The notes: generated from the sequence alone by a model not told the origin. DNA of 64,000 nt from Thermoactinomycetaceae bacterium (GCA_025449975.1 JANWIG010000047.1:22083-86082), one strand, 5' to 3'; shown: positions 10,078 through 19,564, counted from the first letter of the stretch. Translations and numbers: made by a program.

Positions 10078-10376
10078 GATACGAGATCTTTCTACTGATA
10101 TTGGGTGCCGGCATCGTGACGCTGATCCCACGAATCCTGCCGCTCGTCGTCCTTAGCCGTTTTCAATTACCTGATTGGGCTCGTCGCTTTTTAAACCATA
10201 TTCCCGTCGCCATCATGATGGCTCTATTAGCACAGGAAATATTTGTGCCTACTTTTCATAGCAGCAAATTTTTCGCCGCTTTACCCGCTTTTGCCGTAGC
10301 GATCTTGACGCGTAGTTTGCTGGGAACCGTTGTCGTCGGGATTCTAGCGATGATGGTCATTCGCCATCTTCTCTAA
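10068..10376 (+). CDS. AzlD domain-containing protein
   Basis: 102 aa membrane protein overlapping azlC by 10 nt; LIPRILPLVVLSRFQLPDWARRFLNHIPVAIM. Confidence 0.88.
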   Translation: MEIRYEIFLLILGAGIVTLIPRILPLVVLSRFQLPDWARRFLNHIPVAIMMALLAQEIFVPTFHSSKFFAALPAFAVAILTRSLLGTVVVGILAMMVIRHLL

Positions 10377-10654
10377 ACAGTCTTTCAGTATCCGTTAAAA
10401 TTTTTTCTTTCCATATTTACCTATTATCTGTAATAAACGAATAGAAAATATACTTCCAGTTATTTACCATATAAATAAATTACAAAACAATGTAAAATAG
10501 ATATAAATCCCACATCATCTAGGAGGTGAATCCGGTTGCTAGAAGCATAGACCCAAGCGAATCAATTATACTTACTGGATTTCCAATATTCAAACATAGT
10601 ATCACCTGAAAGAGGTCTACTCCGTGGTCTATCTTTTTAGTAACGGAAAATCCA

Positions 10655-11521
10655 TTGAAAAAGATTTTATCCATTGCCATTGCTTTACCTTTTGTTCTGG
10701 TCGGTTTAACGGGTTGTACATCGGAACTTTCCACGGATGAATCCCAGAAAACACCAACTTCTACAACTGAAATCTCTACGGAAGGCAGTGATTTCAGCTA
10801 CAACGATCCTGAAGAAAACTCCTCTGAAGAAGAGAAAATAGAGGAGGAAGAGAAGGAAGAAAAAGAAGAAAAGAAAAAATCGAAAGAGGAAGAGGAGAAG
10901 CCAAAACAAGATAAGGTAGATTCCAAAGAAGAGAAGAAACAAGAAGAGGTAGATAAACAAGAGTCTTCTTCGAAAAAAAGTGAAAAGAGCAAAGAAGAGA
11001 CCGATTCATCCACCCAAAATAAAACAACGACACAGATCGAAACGGGATCCAAAGAGCAGACAACGACAACTGCTCCAAGACAATCGACAACCAGCCCATC
11101 ATCCAGTTCACCATCATCTTCTAACTCATCGAGCCTATCCGCGATTGAAATGGAAGTAGTCAACTTAGTCAACAAAGAACGGAAAGCGAGAGGTTTACAA
11201 TCGCTTCAAGTCGATCCAGGGGCAGCCAATGTCGCCGGCAAAAAATCATTGGATATGAAAAATAACAATTATTTTAGCCATCAATCTCCTACATATGGCT
11301 CGCCATTTCAAATGCTCAAACAATTTGGCGTTTCCTATCGCTCAGCTGGTGAAAACATCGCTGCTGGGCAAAAAACGGCTCAGGAAGTGATGAATTCGTG
11401 GATGAATAGCTCCGGACATCGAGCCAACATCTTAAATCCTTCTTTCACTCATATTGGGGTCGGATATGTTCAAGGTGGATCGTACGGAACGTATTGGACA
11501 CAAATTTTTATTCAAAAATAA
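10655..11521 (+). CDS. CAP/SCP-domain lipoprotein with long Glu/Lys linker
   Basis: Lipobox VGLTGC; C-terminal CAP domain (LVNKERKARGLQSL, GENIAAGQKTAQEVMNSWMNSSGHRANILNPSFTHIGVGY). Confidence 0.9.
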   Translation: MKKILSIAIALPFVLVGLTGCTSELSTDESQKTPTSTTEISTEGSDFSYNDPEENSSEEEKIEEEEKEEKEEKKKSKEEEEKPKQDKVDSKEEKKQEEVDKQESSSKKSEKSKEETDSSTQNKTTTQIETGSKEQTTTTAPRQSTTSPSSSSPSSSNSSSLSAIEMEVVNLVNKERKARGLQSLQVDPGAANVAGKKSLDMKNNNYFSHQSPTYGSPFQMLKQFGVSYRSAGENIAAGQKTAQEVMNSWMNSSGHRANILNPSFTHIGVGYVQGGSYGTYWTQIFIQK

Positions 11522-11528
11522 AAAATAA

Positions 11529-11575
11529 ATGTATAAGAAAATCTGATGAATGCACGGATTTTCTTATACATTTCC
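11529..11575. terminator. Bidirectional intrinsic terminator
   Basis: TGTATAAGAAAATC...GATTTTCTTATACATTT between convergent genes. Confidence 0.8.
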
Positions 11576-11579
11576 CTTT

Positions 11580-12470
11580 TTAGTATCCAAGCATCTGTCT
11601 TTCTTTCTCGCGCCTCTTTTGAATTTTGGCATATTTGATTAGAACGGGAATCGCGGTTTCTACTAGTCTCGTAAAAGTTTTATAGGATTTGCTTCTTCTT
11701 GGCGAACGAAATGGACAGTAGAAACCGCCTTTTTTCGTCCGCTCGACCGTTGCGATCTGTGATCCGTCTTTAAACAAGGTAGCAAATAAAACTTCACGGG
11801 CGATCTTCAAAACGCCCGCTTCTTCCTTACTTCCTTTTGTAATTCGTTGCCAAATTTTTTCTACATAGTGGATCGTCATCACGACCGACTCGTCTTCTTC
11901 CTCTTCCCATTTCGGCTCTGGCACATGCTCGATCACATCAGCTTGGGCTTTTCCTAGCGTAAAGGTCTGTAACTCCACAGCAATTCCCCCGATCTCCTCC
12001 GCTTGATCCATTTCTTCAATTACCGGAGGGACAGGGAGAGACTCGGTAAGAGGAGGCTCTTTCTTTTCCTCTTGCTGCACGCTTGTCGGAAGAGGAACCT
12101 GTTTCACCTCTTCCTCTTGATGGACTATAGGGGAAGGATCGGAACTTTGCAATTTAGCAATCATCTCTTTTAAGCGTTCATTTTCTATTTTTAAAGCTTC
12201 TCGCTCGCTTTTCACTTCTTCATACGCTTCTCGCAAAGTTTTAATCGTTTTGGTCAGCTCTGTTGTAATATCAACCGGCTTTCGCTCATTAATAAATTGT
12301 TTTAGATGATTAAGATCGACTCGCCACCCTTCTTTGCGATTGGTAGAGCGAACTCCCTTCAGTTTTCCCTCACGAAGCCACCGTCGAACCACTTGATCAC
12401 TTTCCGTAATCCCTTCATTTTTCAATAGCTCCAGCGCTTCTTGGACGGTCAACCACGTCATATTGTTCAA
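11580..12470 (-). CDS. Excisionase-like helix-turn-helix DNA-binding protein with coiled coil
   Basis: N-terminal WLTVQEALELLKNEGITESDQVVRRWLREGKLKGVRSTNRKEGWRVD (MerR/excisionase-type HTH), then Glu-rich helix and a basic C-terminal region. Confidence 0.7.
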   Translation of the reverse strand: MNNMTWLTVQEALELLKNEGITESDQVVRRWLREGKLKGVRSTNRKEGWRVDLNHLKQFINERKPVDITTELTKTIKTLREAYEEVKSEREALKIENERLKEMIAKLQSSDPSPIVHQEEEVKQVPLPTSVQQEEKKEPPLTESLPVPPVIEEMDQAEEIGGIAVELQTFTLGKAQADVIEHVPEPKWEEEEDESVVMTIHYVEKIWQRITKGSKEEAGVLKIAREVLFATLFKDGSQIATVERTKKGGFYCPFRSPRRSKSYKTFTRLVETAIPVLIKYAKIQKRREKERQMLGY

Positions 12471-12759
12471 CCCTCTTTTTTAATAAAAATAGTTTTATTA
12501 TTATTATTAAATATTGGTAATATAAAAGTCAATACATTGGTGCAAGTCTTGAATTTTGGTTTGTAAAACAAACTAGTTTGAGTAAAATTTTCCCCTCCAT
12601 TCTGTTTCTTTTGTCCTTCTATCGAAAATGGAATAAATAGTGTATGATGGAAGATAGGTAAGATTTACCGATTTGCCTGCACCTCATTCCCATTGAGTTC
12701 CCTTTTATCTCGCTTGTGTTCACCTCGGGAGTGGTCGTAAAGAGACGCAATTCAAATAA

Positions 12760-13860
12760 GTGGAACGGAGGGACTGCTCAATGCTTGAATCAGCCAACTT
12801 TTCACGCCGTCTATCTGAAAATATTCGTCGGATTATCAGTAAATTTCCTGAAGAAGTACAAGAATTTTTTTGGGAAATGATCAGTGCAGATCGCTCAGAG
12901 CAAACGATTGCCAATTATGCCTATGATTTTGCTTTATTTTTTGATTATTTAAAGATTCGTAACAAAAATATCTATCAAGTAGATCCATTTACGATCAAAC
13001 GATTTTTTCGCTTCATTGAAAACGGATACGAACGTACGGTTCAAATAAAAATTTCCAAGCAAGATCCGACGACTGGAGAGTACGTCGAAGAATGGATTGA
13101 GCGCAAACACTTTCGTGAAAACTCACGAAGTGGAAAACAACGAAAAAGAGCTTCTCTTCGCTCTCTTTTTCGTTTTTTGGTTAAAACGCATGTTTTGGAA
13201 AGAGATCCGATGGAAGAGTATGAAGACTCCACTCTCCGTTCGCGGAGCCGCCAACGCGTTCCTGTTTTCCTTACCAGAGAGGAAGCATTGCGCTTAATCG
13301 AAGCGATTCCTGCCTATCATGCCAAGAAAAAACACAAAAGTTGGCTAGAAGAGCGGGATTTAGCAATGATCTTAATGTTACTCAATACAGGTATGCGGGT
13401 ATCTGAGTTAATCAATCTTAATTTAAACAGTATTCAATCAGACGGAGAAACTCTTCGCGTGATCATTATCGGGAAGGGTGGAAAAGAACGCATGTTAAAG
13501 CTAAACAACAAAGCGGTGCAAGCCTTGCAAGCTTATTTAGCTGTACGTCCTACGCCCGCCGATCCGAAACATCAAGACGCTCTTTTTTTAAATAAAAACT
13601 TCGGGCGGATCAGCCGGAAAGCAGTCTCCGAAATGGTAAAAAAGTATGTACGCGTTGCCAAGTTACCACCTAAATCCGCTTCGATCTCTCCACATAAACT
13701 CCGCCATACGCTGGCTACTCTGCTCTTAGCCAATGGCGAAAATTTACGTGTGGTACAGGAAATTTTAGGGCATTCCAGTATTCAAACCACACAAATCTAT
13801 ACACATGTGATCAATTCCGAGAAAGATCAAGCATTGGACCGATTAGAGCAAATGATCTAA
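12760..13860 (+). CDS. Tyrosine recombinase/integrase (XerC/D-like)
   Basis: LLNTGMRVSELINL, PHKLRHTLATLLLANGENLRVVQEILGHSSIQTTQIYTHV catalytic blocks. Confidence 0.92.
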   Translation: MERRDCSMLESANFSRRLSENIRRIISKFPEEVQEFFWEMISADRSEQTIANYAYDFALFFDYLKIRNKNIYQVDPFTIKRFFRFIENGYERTVQIKISKQDPTTGEYVEEWIERKHFRENSRSGKQRKRASLRSLFRFLVKTHVLERDPMEEYEDSTLRSRSRQRVPVFLTREEALRLIEAIPAYHAKKKHKSWLEERDLAMILMLLNTGMRVSELINLNLNSIQSDGETLRVIIIGKGGKERMLKLNNKAVQALQAYLAVRPTPADPKHQDALFLNKNFGRISRKAVSEMVKKYVRVAKLPPKSASISPHKLRHTLATLLLANGENLRVVQEILGHSSIQTTQIYTHVINSEKDQALDRLEQMI

Positions 13861-13866
13861 CAAATA

Positions 13867-13880
13867 AGAACTTATGTTTG
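13867..13880. promoter_or_regulatory. LexA/DinR (SOS) box
   Basis: AGAACTTATGTTTG versus Bacillus consensus CGAACnnnnGTTYG (1 mismatch), about 85 bp before lexA. Confidence 0.6.
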
Positions 13881-13965
13881 TTCTCTGCTTGGCATTCATG
13901 TATACTATAGATTAAGAACGGGTAATTGTGGAAATCACCTGAACGAATCGATACACAAAGGAGAT

Positions 13966-14601
13966 GTGAAATTCATGCACAAACTTTCACCACGGCAAAA
14001 GGCCATTCTCTCATATATAGAACAGTCTGTCCGCAAAAGAGGTTACCCTCCTTCCGTCCGAGAAATAGGGGAGGCTGTCGGACTCGCCTCCAGCTCAACC
14101 GTGCATGGGCATCTAGCCCGCCTTGAAAAAAAAGGATATATTCGCCGCGATCCTACCAAGCCTCGGGCGATTGAAATACTGAAAAAAATCAACGGGAGTA
14201 CGGAGCAAGTTCATAAAGATACGGTGATGTGCCCCCTTGTCGGAAAAGTGACGGCTGGAGAACCTATCACCGCTATCGAAAACATCGAAGAATATTACCC
14301 GCTTCCCAGACGTTTGGTCGGAGATCAACAAACGGTTTTCCTTCTCTCTGTACAAGGAAACAGTATGATCAATGCCGGCATTTTGGATGGCGATTATGTC
14401 GTCGTTCGCCAACAACAAACAGCTGACAATGGCGATATCGTTGTCGCTATGACGCCAGAAGGAGAAGCCACCGTAAAACGATTCTACAAGGAAAAAGACC
14501 ATATTCGCTTACAACCGGAAAATGATCAGTTGTCGCCGATCCTTTTGCCTCATGTGACCATTTTGGGCAAAGTAATCAGCCTAATCCGCGAAGTCGTATA
14601 A
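13966..14601 (+). CDS. lexA: LexA SOS repressor
   Basis: [83 protein letters not shown] self-cleavage motif. Confidence 0.97.
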   Translation: MKFMHKLSPRQKAILSYIEQSVRKRGYPPSVREIGEAVGLASSSTVHGHLARLEKKGYIRRDPTKPRAIEILKKINGSTEQVHKDTVMCPLVGKVTAGEPITAIENIEEYYPLPRRLVGDQQTVFLLSVQGNSMINAGILDGDYVVVRQQQTADNGDIVVAMTPEGEATVKRFYKEKDHIRLQPENDQLSPILLPHVTILGKVISLIREVV

Positions 14602-14614
14602 AAAAGAAAAACAT

Positions 14615-14656
14615 AAAAAATCGCTCACCTCAATGATTTCAGAGCGATTTTTTTTA
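14615..14656 (+). terminator. Intrinsic terminator after lexA
   Basis: AAAAAATCGCTC...GAGCGATTTTTTTTATTT. Confidence 0.8.
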
Positions 14657-14752
14657 TTTGTCTTATTTTGTGTGTATGCCTTGACGCTTCCATCCCTGTG
14701 ATACATATAGTGTTTGTAGATCGTCTTCATACAAGTTAGGAGGTGCAGAAAA

Positions 14753-15013
14753 ATGGACTACGATCTCTACTATGAACTGGATGAGTCCCATGAAGGTCTC
14801 TTTGATGATGAAGAGGACTTCGATGAATATGAACTCATGCAACGCGACCACTGGCGACGCCGCCACCACTACCATCCTCCCCACCACCGCAGACGCAGAC
14901 GTCGCCGTCGTCACCGCCGACATCACCACCATCACCACCATCCTCATCATCACAGACATCATTGGCATTGGTATCACTACAGTTTACTTAATCCCGATGA
15001 TGATCTCTACTAA
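14753..15013 (+). CDS. Small His/Arg-rich protein with acidic N-terminus (86 aa)
   Basis: Strong RBS (TTAGGAGGTGCAGAAAA ATG) and following terminator; MDYDLYYELDESHEGLFDDEEDFDEYELMQRDHWRRRHHYHPPHHRRRRRRRRHRRHHHHHHHPHHHRHHWHWYHYSLLNPDDDLY. Confidence 0.75.
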   Translation: MDYDLYYELDESHEGLFDDEEDFDEYELMQRDHWRRRHHYHPPHHRRRRRRRRHRRHHHHHHHPHHHRHHWHWYHYSLLNPDDDLY

Positions 15014-15057
15014 GCCATGCTTGAACGTTCATACCTCCCGAGCAATACCATAAAAAT

Positions 15058-15098
15058 GAAAAAAGCATGCCAACTTCAAAAAGAGGCATGCTTTTTTC
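15058..15098. terminator. Bidirectional intrinsic terminator
   Basis: AAAAAAGCATGCC...GGCATGCTTTTTTCATTT between convergent ORFs. Confidence 0.8.
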
Positions 15099-15100
15099 AT

Positions 15101-16303
15101 TTATTCACCTTTAACAAACCGTTCAATTCGATCCAATGCTTTTTCCAGTTGCTCCATCGATGTCGCATAAGAGATCCGCATATGATCATTGGAACCAAAT
15201 CCTGATCCAGGAACCACAGCGACTAACTCTTTTTCTAACAAAGCACTTGCCCATTCATCGGGAGTTTGATATTTTCCAGACTGCTCCAAAGCTTCACGAA
15301 TATTAACAAAGGCATAGAAAGCTCCTGGTGGTTTTAAACAAGTAAACCCAGGGATTTGATTGAGACGGTCCACAACATAGTCACGCCGCTCAACAAAAGC
15401 TTTTTTCATTACCTCGACTGGTTCATGCGTTCCATTTAAGGCAGCGATTGCAGCATATTGAGCAATCGATGTAGGGTTCGAAGTACTATGGCTAGCGAGG
15501 TCTGTCATCGCCTTGATAATATCGGCTGGACCTGCTGCAAAACCGATCCGCCAACCAGTCATCGAATAGGTTTTGGAAACACCGTTAATGATGATGGTCC
15601 GATCATATAATTCTTTACTTAAGCTGGCAATACTTACATGTTTAACGCCTTCATCATAAATGAGATGTTCATATATTTCATCAGAGACAACGAGAAGATC
15701 ATGCTCGACGCAAACTTCTCCCAGCGCTCTTAATTCATCTTCGAAGTAAACCATTCCTGTTGGATTCGATGGGCTATTGATCAATACTGCTTTGGTACGC
15801 TCTGTAATCGCTTCCTTTAATTGTTCAGGGGTAATCTTAAACGAGTTGGATTCTTTTCCTTCGATGACAACTGCTTCTCCACCTGCTAACTTCACCTGCT
15901 CTATGTAACTAACCCAATAGGGTGCGGGGATGATTACTTCGTCACCCGGATCAATAATCGCTTGGAACAAATTATATAAAGCATGTTTTGCCCCTGTGGC
16001 TACCGTAATCTGATTTGGCTCATAGGTTAATCCATTGTCACGCTGTAACTTATCAACAATCGCTTTCTTTAGTTCAGGAATCCCACCCGATGCGGTATAT
16101 TTGGTATGTCCCGCATCCATTGCTTCTTTTGCTGCTTGCATAATATGCTCAGGTGTATTGAAGTCTGGTTCGCCGGCTCCTAAACCAATTACATCATAAC
16201 CTTGTTGCTTCAAAGACTTGGCCGTCGCTGTAATCGCTAACGTAGGTGATGGTGAAAGTTGCTGAACGCGTTTTGATAATTTCATCGATGGACCCCTTCC
16301 CAA
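15101..16303 (-). CDS. Class I PLP-dependent aminotransferase (aspartate aminotransferase type)
   Basis: LGAGEPDFNTPEHI, INSPSNPTG, INGVSKTYSMTGWRIGFAAGP motifs. Confidence 0.93.
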   Translation of the reverse strand: MGRGPSMKLSKRVQQLSPSPTLAITATAKSLKQQGYDVIGLGAGEPDFNTPEHIMQAAKEAMDAGHTKYTASGGIPELKKAIVDKLQRDNGLTYEPNQITVATGAKHALYNLFQAIIDPGDEVIIPAPYWVSYIEQVKLAGGEAVVIEGKESNSFKITPEQLKEAITERTKAVLINSPSNPTGMVYFEDELRALGEVCVEHDLLVVSDEIYEHLIYDEGVKHVSIASLSKELYDRTIIINGVSKTYSMTGWRIGFAAGPADIIKAMTDLASHSTSNPTSIAQYAAIAALNGTHEPVEVMKKAFVERRDYVVDRLNQIPGFTCLKPPGAFYAFVNIREALEQSGKYQTPDEWASALLEKELVAVVPGSGFGSNDHMRISYATSMEQLEKALDRIERFVKGE

Positions 16304-16531
16304 ACACTATTTTCTAACAAGTTTATCATATCACAATCATAGGGATTAGACCAGCTTTTTCACTTAATAAGCAATCATTAATTCTTTCATAATAGAAATA
16401 GTGATTTCATTTATTTTACAAGTAAATAACCAGTCCTTTTCTCCCTTTTTTCCAGTCCCTCATCTTATGTGTATTTATGAACAAAAGCCTTGATTTTTGG
16501 GGCAAGTTATGTATAGGGAACTGACCAAACG

Positions 16532-18031
16532 TCAGCTCCCTAAATAACCGATAACCTCAACGGATTCCCTCGCGGGCAATAGCTGGCGAAACTCATCTCC
16601 GGTTAATACCTCTTCACGGAGAAGGGTTCTGAGCGCTTTCTGAAAAGTGGCCTGATGTTCGAGCAAACAAGACGCCGTTTTTTGATATAGCTGCTCTAAA
16701 ATAGCTTTGGTCTCTTGATAAATTTTCTCTTTATTTTCTAGCTCGGGATCGATAATTCCCAATTCCGATAATCCTGCTTCAATCAGCGTCTTCACATACT
16801 GATGAGCTTGCTCGTAATCATTCATCGCTCCTGTGCTTCGGTTGCCGAGTAGCAACTCTTCTGCTGCGGCGCCGGCTAAACAGATCATGATTTGTTCTTC
16901 CAACTGTTTTCGCACATAGATATAACGATCGTTCTCAGGATAATGACGAACGTATCCCAGCGCTTGACCTCGAGCCGATAACGCCACTTGGGAGACACTA
17001 CCCGGTCGAACCACCTCAGCAACAATGGCGTGACCCAGCTCATGGATCGCTGTACGTTCTTTTTCTTCATAGGTCGTTTCCCGATCCGTTTTTTCTCCCA
17101 TCATGACTTTATCGATTGCCGCGGCAAAATGGCATTGCTCAATTCGTTCTTTATTCTCACGCATGGCATAAATCGCCGCTTCGTTCGTTAGACTTTCCAA
17201 TTGCGCACCAGAAAATCCAAACGTCTCTTTGGCAATCTGCTCTAGGTCGACATCTCGCGCAAGCGGCTTATTTTTCGTGTGTAATTGTAAAATGTGCTCT
17301 CGCGCATTTTTACTCGGTAAGTCGACAATAATATGACGGTCAAAACGCCCCGGTCTTAGTAGCGCCGAGTCCAACATATCTTTGCGGTTGGTAGCAGCGA
17401 TCACCAAAATCATAATATCTTGATCCGTGTGCAGCCCGTCCATCTCCGTCAAGAGCTGATTTAATGTCTGATCATATTCTTTGTGTTGCGATCCTTCTCT
17501 TTTCCCACCGATGACATCAATTTCATCGATAAAGACGATCGCACTACCCGCTTTCTTCTGTTTCGCAAGTTTTCGCGCGTTTTGAAATAGATCGCGAATC
17601 CGTTGCGCTCCAATTCCGACATATTTTTCCACAAACTCACTGCCCGAAGCACTGACAAAGACCGATTGCGTATAATGGGCAGCTGCTTTCGCCATCAGGG
17701 TTTTCCCTGTTCCTGGCGGTCCGGAAAGCAAGATTCCTTTGATCGGACGAACCCCATATTTGGCAATCTGTTCACGACGAATCAGAAAATCGATGGCTTC
17801 CTTTAACTCTTCTTTGGCTTTGGTCTGTCCGCCGATTTCATCAAAACGAACATTGGGGATCGAATCCAATACCTTCGGTTGACTCCATTTAAAGTCATGG
17901 TTGCGATGGAGAAAAAGGAAAAATAACACCCCTACGCTGAGAAGGACGATCCATGGTAATGGATCTGCGCTGATGATCAAACCAAAAATCCCTACCGCAC
18001 CGAGCGCACCGATTACGATTTCCTTACTCAT
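16532..18031 (-). CDS. FtsH-like membrane AAA+ zinc metalloprotease
   Basis: Two N-terminal TM segments; GPPGTGKT Walker A, VFIDEID Walker B, HELGHA zinc site; FGFSGAQLESLTNEAA. Confidence 0.92.
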   Translation of the reverse strand: MSKEIVIGALGAVGIFGLIISADPLPWIVLLSVGVLFFLFLHRNHDFKWSQPKVLDSIPNVRFDEIGGQTKAKEELKEAIDFLIRREQIAKYGVRPIKGILLSGPPGTGKTLMAKAAAHYTQSVFVSASGSEFVEKYVGIGAQRIRDLFQNARKLAKQKKAGSAIVFIDEIDVIGGKREGSQHKEYDQTLNQLLTEMDGLHTDQDIMILVIAATNRKDMLDSALLRPGRFDRHIIVDLPSKNAREHILQLHTKNKPLARDVDLEQIAKETFGFSGAQLESLTNEAAIYAMRENKERIEQCHFAAAIDKVMMGEKTDRETTYEEKERTAIHELGHAIVAEVVRPGSVSQVALSARGQALGYVRHYPENDRYIYVRKQLEEQIMICLAGAAAEELLLGNRSTGAMNDYEQAHQYVKTLIEAGLSELGIIDPELENKEKIYQETKAILEQLYQKTASCLLEHQATFQKALRTLLREEVLTGDEFRQLLPARESVEVIGYLGS

Positions 18032-18569
18032 TATCCTTCACCTCGCCTCCCGTTTTATTCAGAGAAGCTACTTTCACTTGGAGAGGGATGACCCGTACCA
18101 AGAAGTTTTCTCCATCCTGAAGCCCGACATATAAGTAGTGCTCATCGAGGTGAACCTGATAGCTGATCTTTCTTTTTTTCGCCATCTCTTTAACCGTATC
18201 CAATACCTTTGTATATCTCCGTTGTTCGATTCCCTCGCGAACAGTAAAATTCAGTTCGTTCCAGAGATTGGTGAGAACCTCATTGGGCTGATCAACCAGT
18301 TGAATGCTCAATTCTCTCTTCCCAATATGAGACTGAATCGCTTGTCGCAAAGGATAGTAGTCTGAATTGATCGAAAAATCCTTTCCTATCTTTAGATCGA
18401 GACGAACTTCTTGTCGATCAATTTCTAATTTTCCAATAGTAAGTTGCGGTTTAGCCACGATCTCATCTTCAATGGCCCCTTTTATATAAATGGATTGATA
18501 TACATAAAAGCCAGTGAAAAGTAATAGCAGCGTGACAAGTAGAGAAACGATGATTGTTTGAAAACGCAT
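18024..18569 (-). CDS. Hypothetical membrane-anchored protein upstream of the FtsH-like gene
   Basis: Start at 18569 (MRFQTIIVSLLVTLLLLFTGFYVYQ) preceded by GGAGG; stop overlaps the downstream AAA protease start. Confidence 0.65.
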   Translation of the reverse strand: MRFQTIIVSLLVTLLLLFTGFYVYQSIYIKGAIEDEIVAKPQLTIGKLEIDRQEVRLDLKIGKDFSINSDYYPLRQAIQSHIGKRELSIQLVDQPNEVLTNLWNELNFTVREGIEQRRYTKVLDTVKEMAKKRKISYQVHLDEHYLYVGLQDGENFLVRVIPLQVKVASLNKTGGEVKDNE

Positions 18570-18681
18570 GCCACGCCTCCTTTCCTCCATATAACTTTCA
18601 ATGCATAACCAGTATATCACATTTGATATACTTTCTACGGTGGTGATATATGGTAAGAGCATGATGACCCCAAGCACAACA

Positions 18682-18724
18682 AAAAGCCATTGAAAAGGAG
18701 ATCCACTCCCTTTCAATGGCTGAT
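18682..18724 (-). terminator. Intrinsic terminator-like hairpin
   Basis: AGCCATTGAAAGGGAGTGGATCTCCTTTTCAATGGCTTTTTG on minus strand. Confidence 0.6.
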
Positions 18725-18730
18725 TATCTT

Positions 18731-19342
18731 CTATGAAAACAAATAGATCACTTCTTGAACAGACCCTTGAACGGTTTGTAAACGAATCGACATTTGTTTC
18801 AAATCGAACGTATCAGGTATATAGATAAACTGATAAACGACTTTTACTTTGTCAGATAATTGGATAGCTGGTTTATCCGATAAAAAACGCTTTTTCAGCC
18901 GTTCAGATAGTTTTTCGCGGTTGATGGGAACATTGATCTTTTCCGCCTGTTTCTTTTCCCAGGAAATATTTTCTGGTTGATGAATCATCTTGCCCGCTTC
19001 TTTTACTAAGCGGAAATGATCTTTTGGCGAGATCAGTCCGAGCTGATCAACCAGCAGCTCTTCACTTTCTTCTCCTTTTTTCAACTGGATTTTATTTTCT
19101 TCCTTTTTCAAAGAGAAATGATTTTCTTTCTTAATTTCCCAATTCTCCCCGTTTAATTTTCCGTGAAATTGATCTTGTGTCGTTTTTATAATAAATGAGT
19201 ATGCTTCTTGCTTCATTTTTTTATCCAATATTTGAAGAAGGTGATTCTGTTGGTTTTCCATTTTCGGGTGATCCACCCCCGCTGGTGATTGGCAGGCGAC
19301 AAGCCAAAGAAAACTACAAATACATAGCAAACGGAGCCACAT
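18731..19342 (-). CDS. Hypothetical lipoprotein
   Basis: MWLRLLCICSFLWLVACQSPAG: lipobox LVAC; start at 19342 preceded by GGGGGAGGT. Confidence 0.7.
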   Translation of the reverse strand: MWLRLLCICSFLWLVACQSPAGVDHPKMENQQNHLLQILDKKMKQEAYSFIIKTTQDQFHGKLNGENWEIKKENHFSLKKEENKIQLKKGEESEELLVDQLGLISPKDHFRLVKEAGKMIHQPENISWEKKQAEKINVPINREKLSERLKKRFLSDKPAIQLSDKVKVVYQFIYIPDTFDLKQMSIRLQTVQGSVQEVIYLFS

Positions 19343-19345
19343 TTT

Positions 19346-19385
19346 GACCTCCCCCTTTGTCAAAATCATACGACAAAGGGAGGTC
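19346..19385. promoter_or_regulatory. RBS-sequestering hairpin at lipoprotein start
   Basis: Minus strand GACCTCCCTTTGTC-gtatgatttt-GACAAAGGGGGAGGTC immediately before AAAATG; the right arm contains the Shine-Dalgarno. Confidence 0.6.
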
Positions 19386-19564
19386 TTTTATTACATGAAG
19401 TGAATGTAGCGACAATGATCAGTCGATAATGTTTATTTTAAAAAAAAAAGAGATTCCCTAAATGCATTTTGCCACTTTTAGGGAATCAAACTGAAAAATG
19501 TACTAAACATAACCCATTCAATTCAGGTGATACTAAGATTACGTCACAAGGGAGGTGAGTTCTT

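Noticed and set aside
10541-10625. 27-codon leader ORF before the CAP gene
   Set aside because: Its GTG would overlap the only SD-like sequence; no independent support.
10706-11175. Several minus-strand ORFs opposite the CAP-domain gene
   Set aside because: Low-complexity antisense of the Glu/Lys linker; no RBS or family signal.
14772-15053. Alternative-frame 93-aa Thr/Ile/Asp-rich ORF over the His-rich gene
   Set aside because: Lacks an RBS; the other frame has a canonical SD and start.
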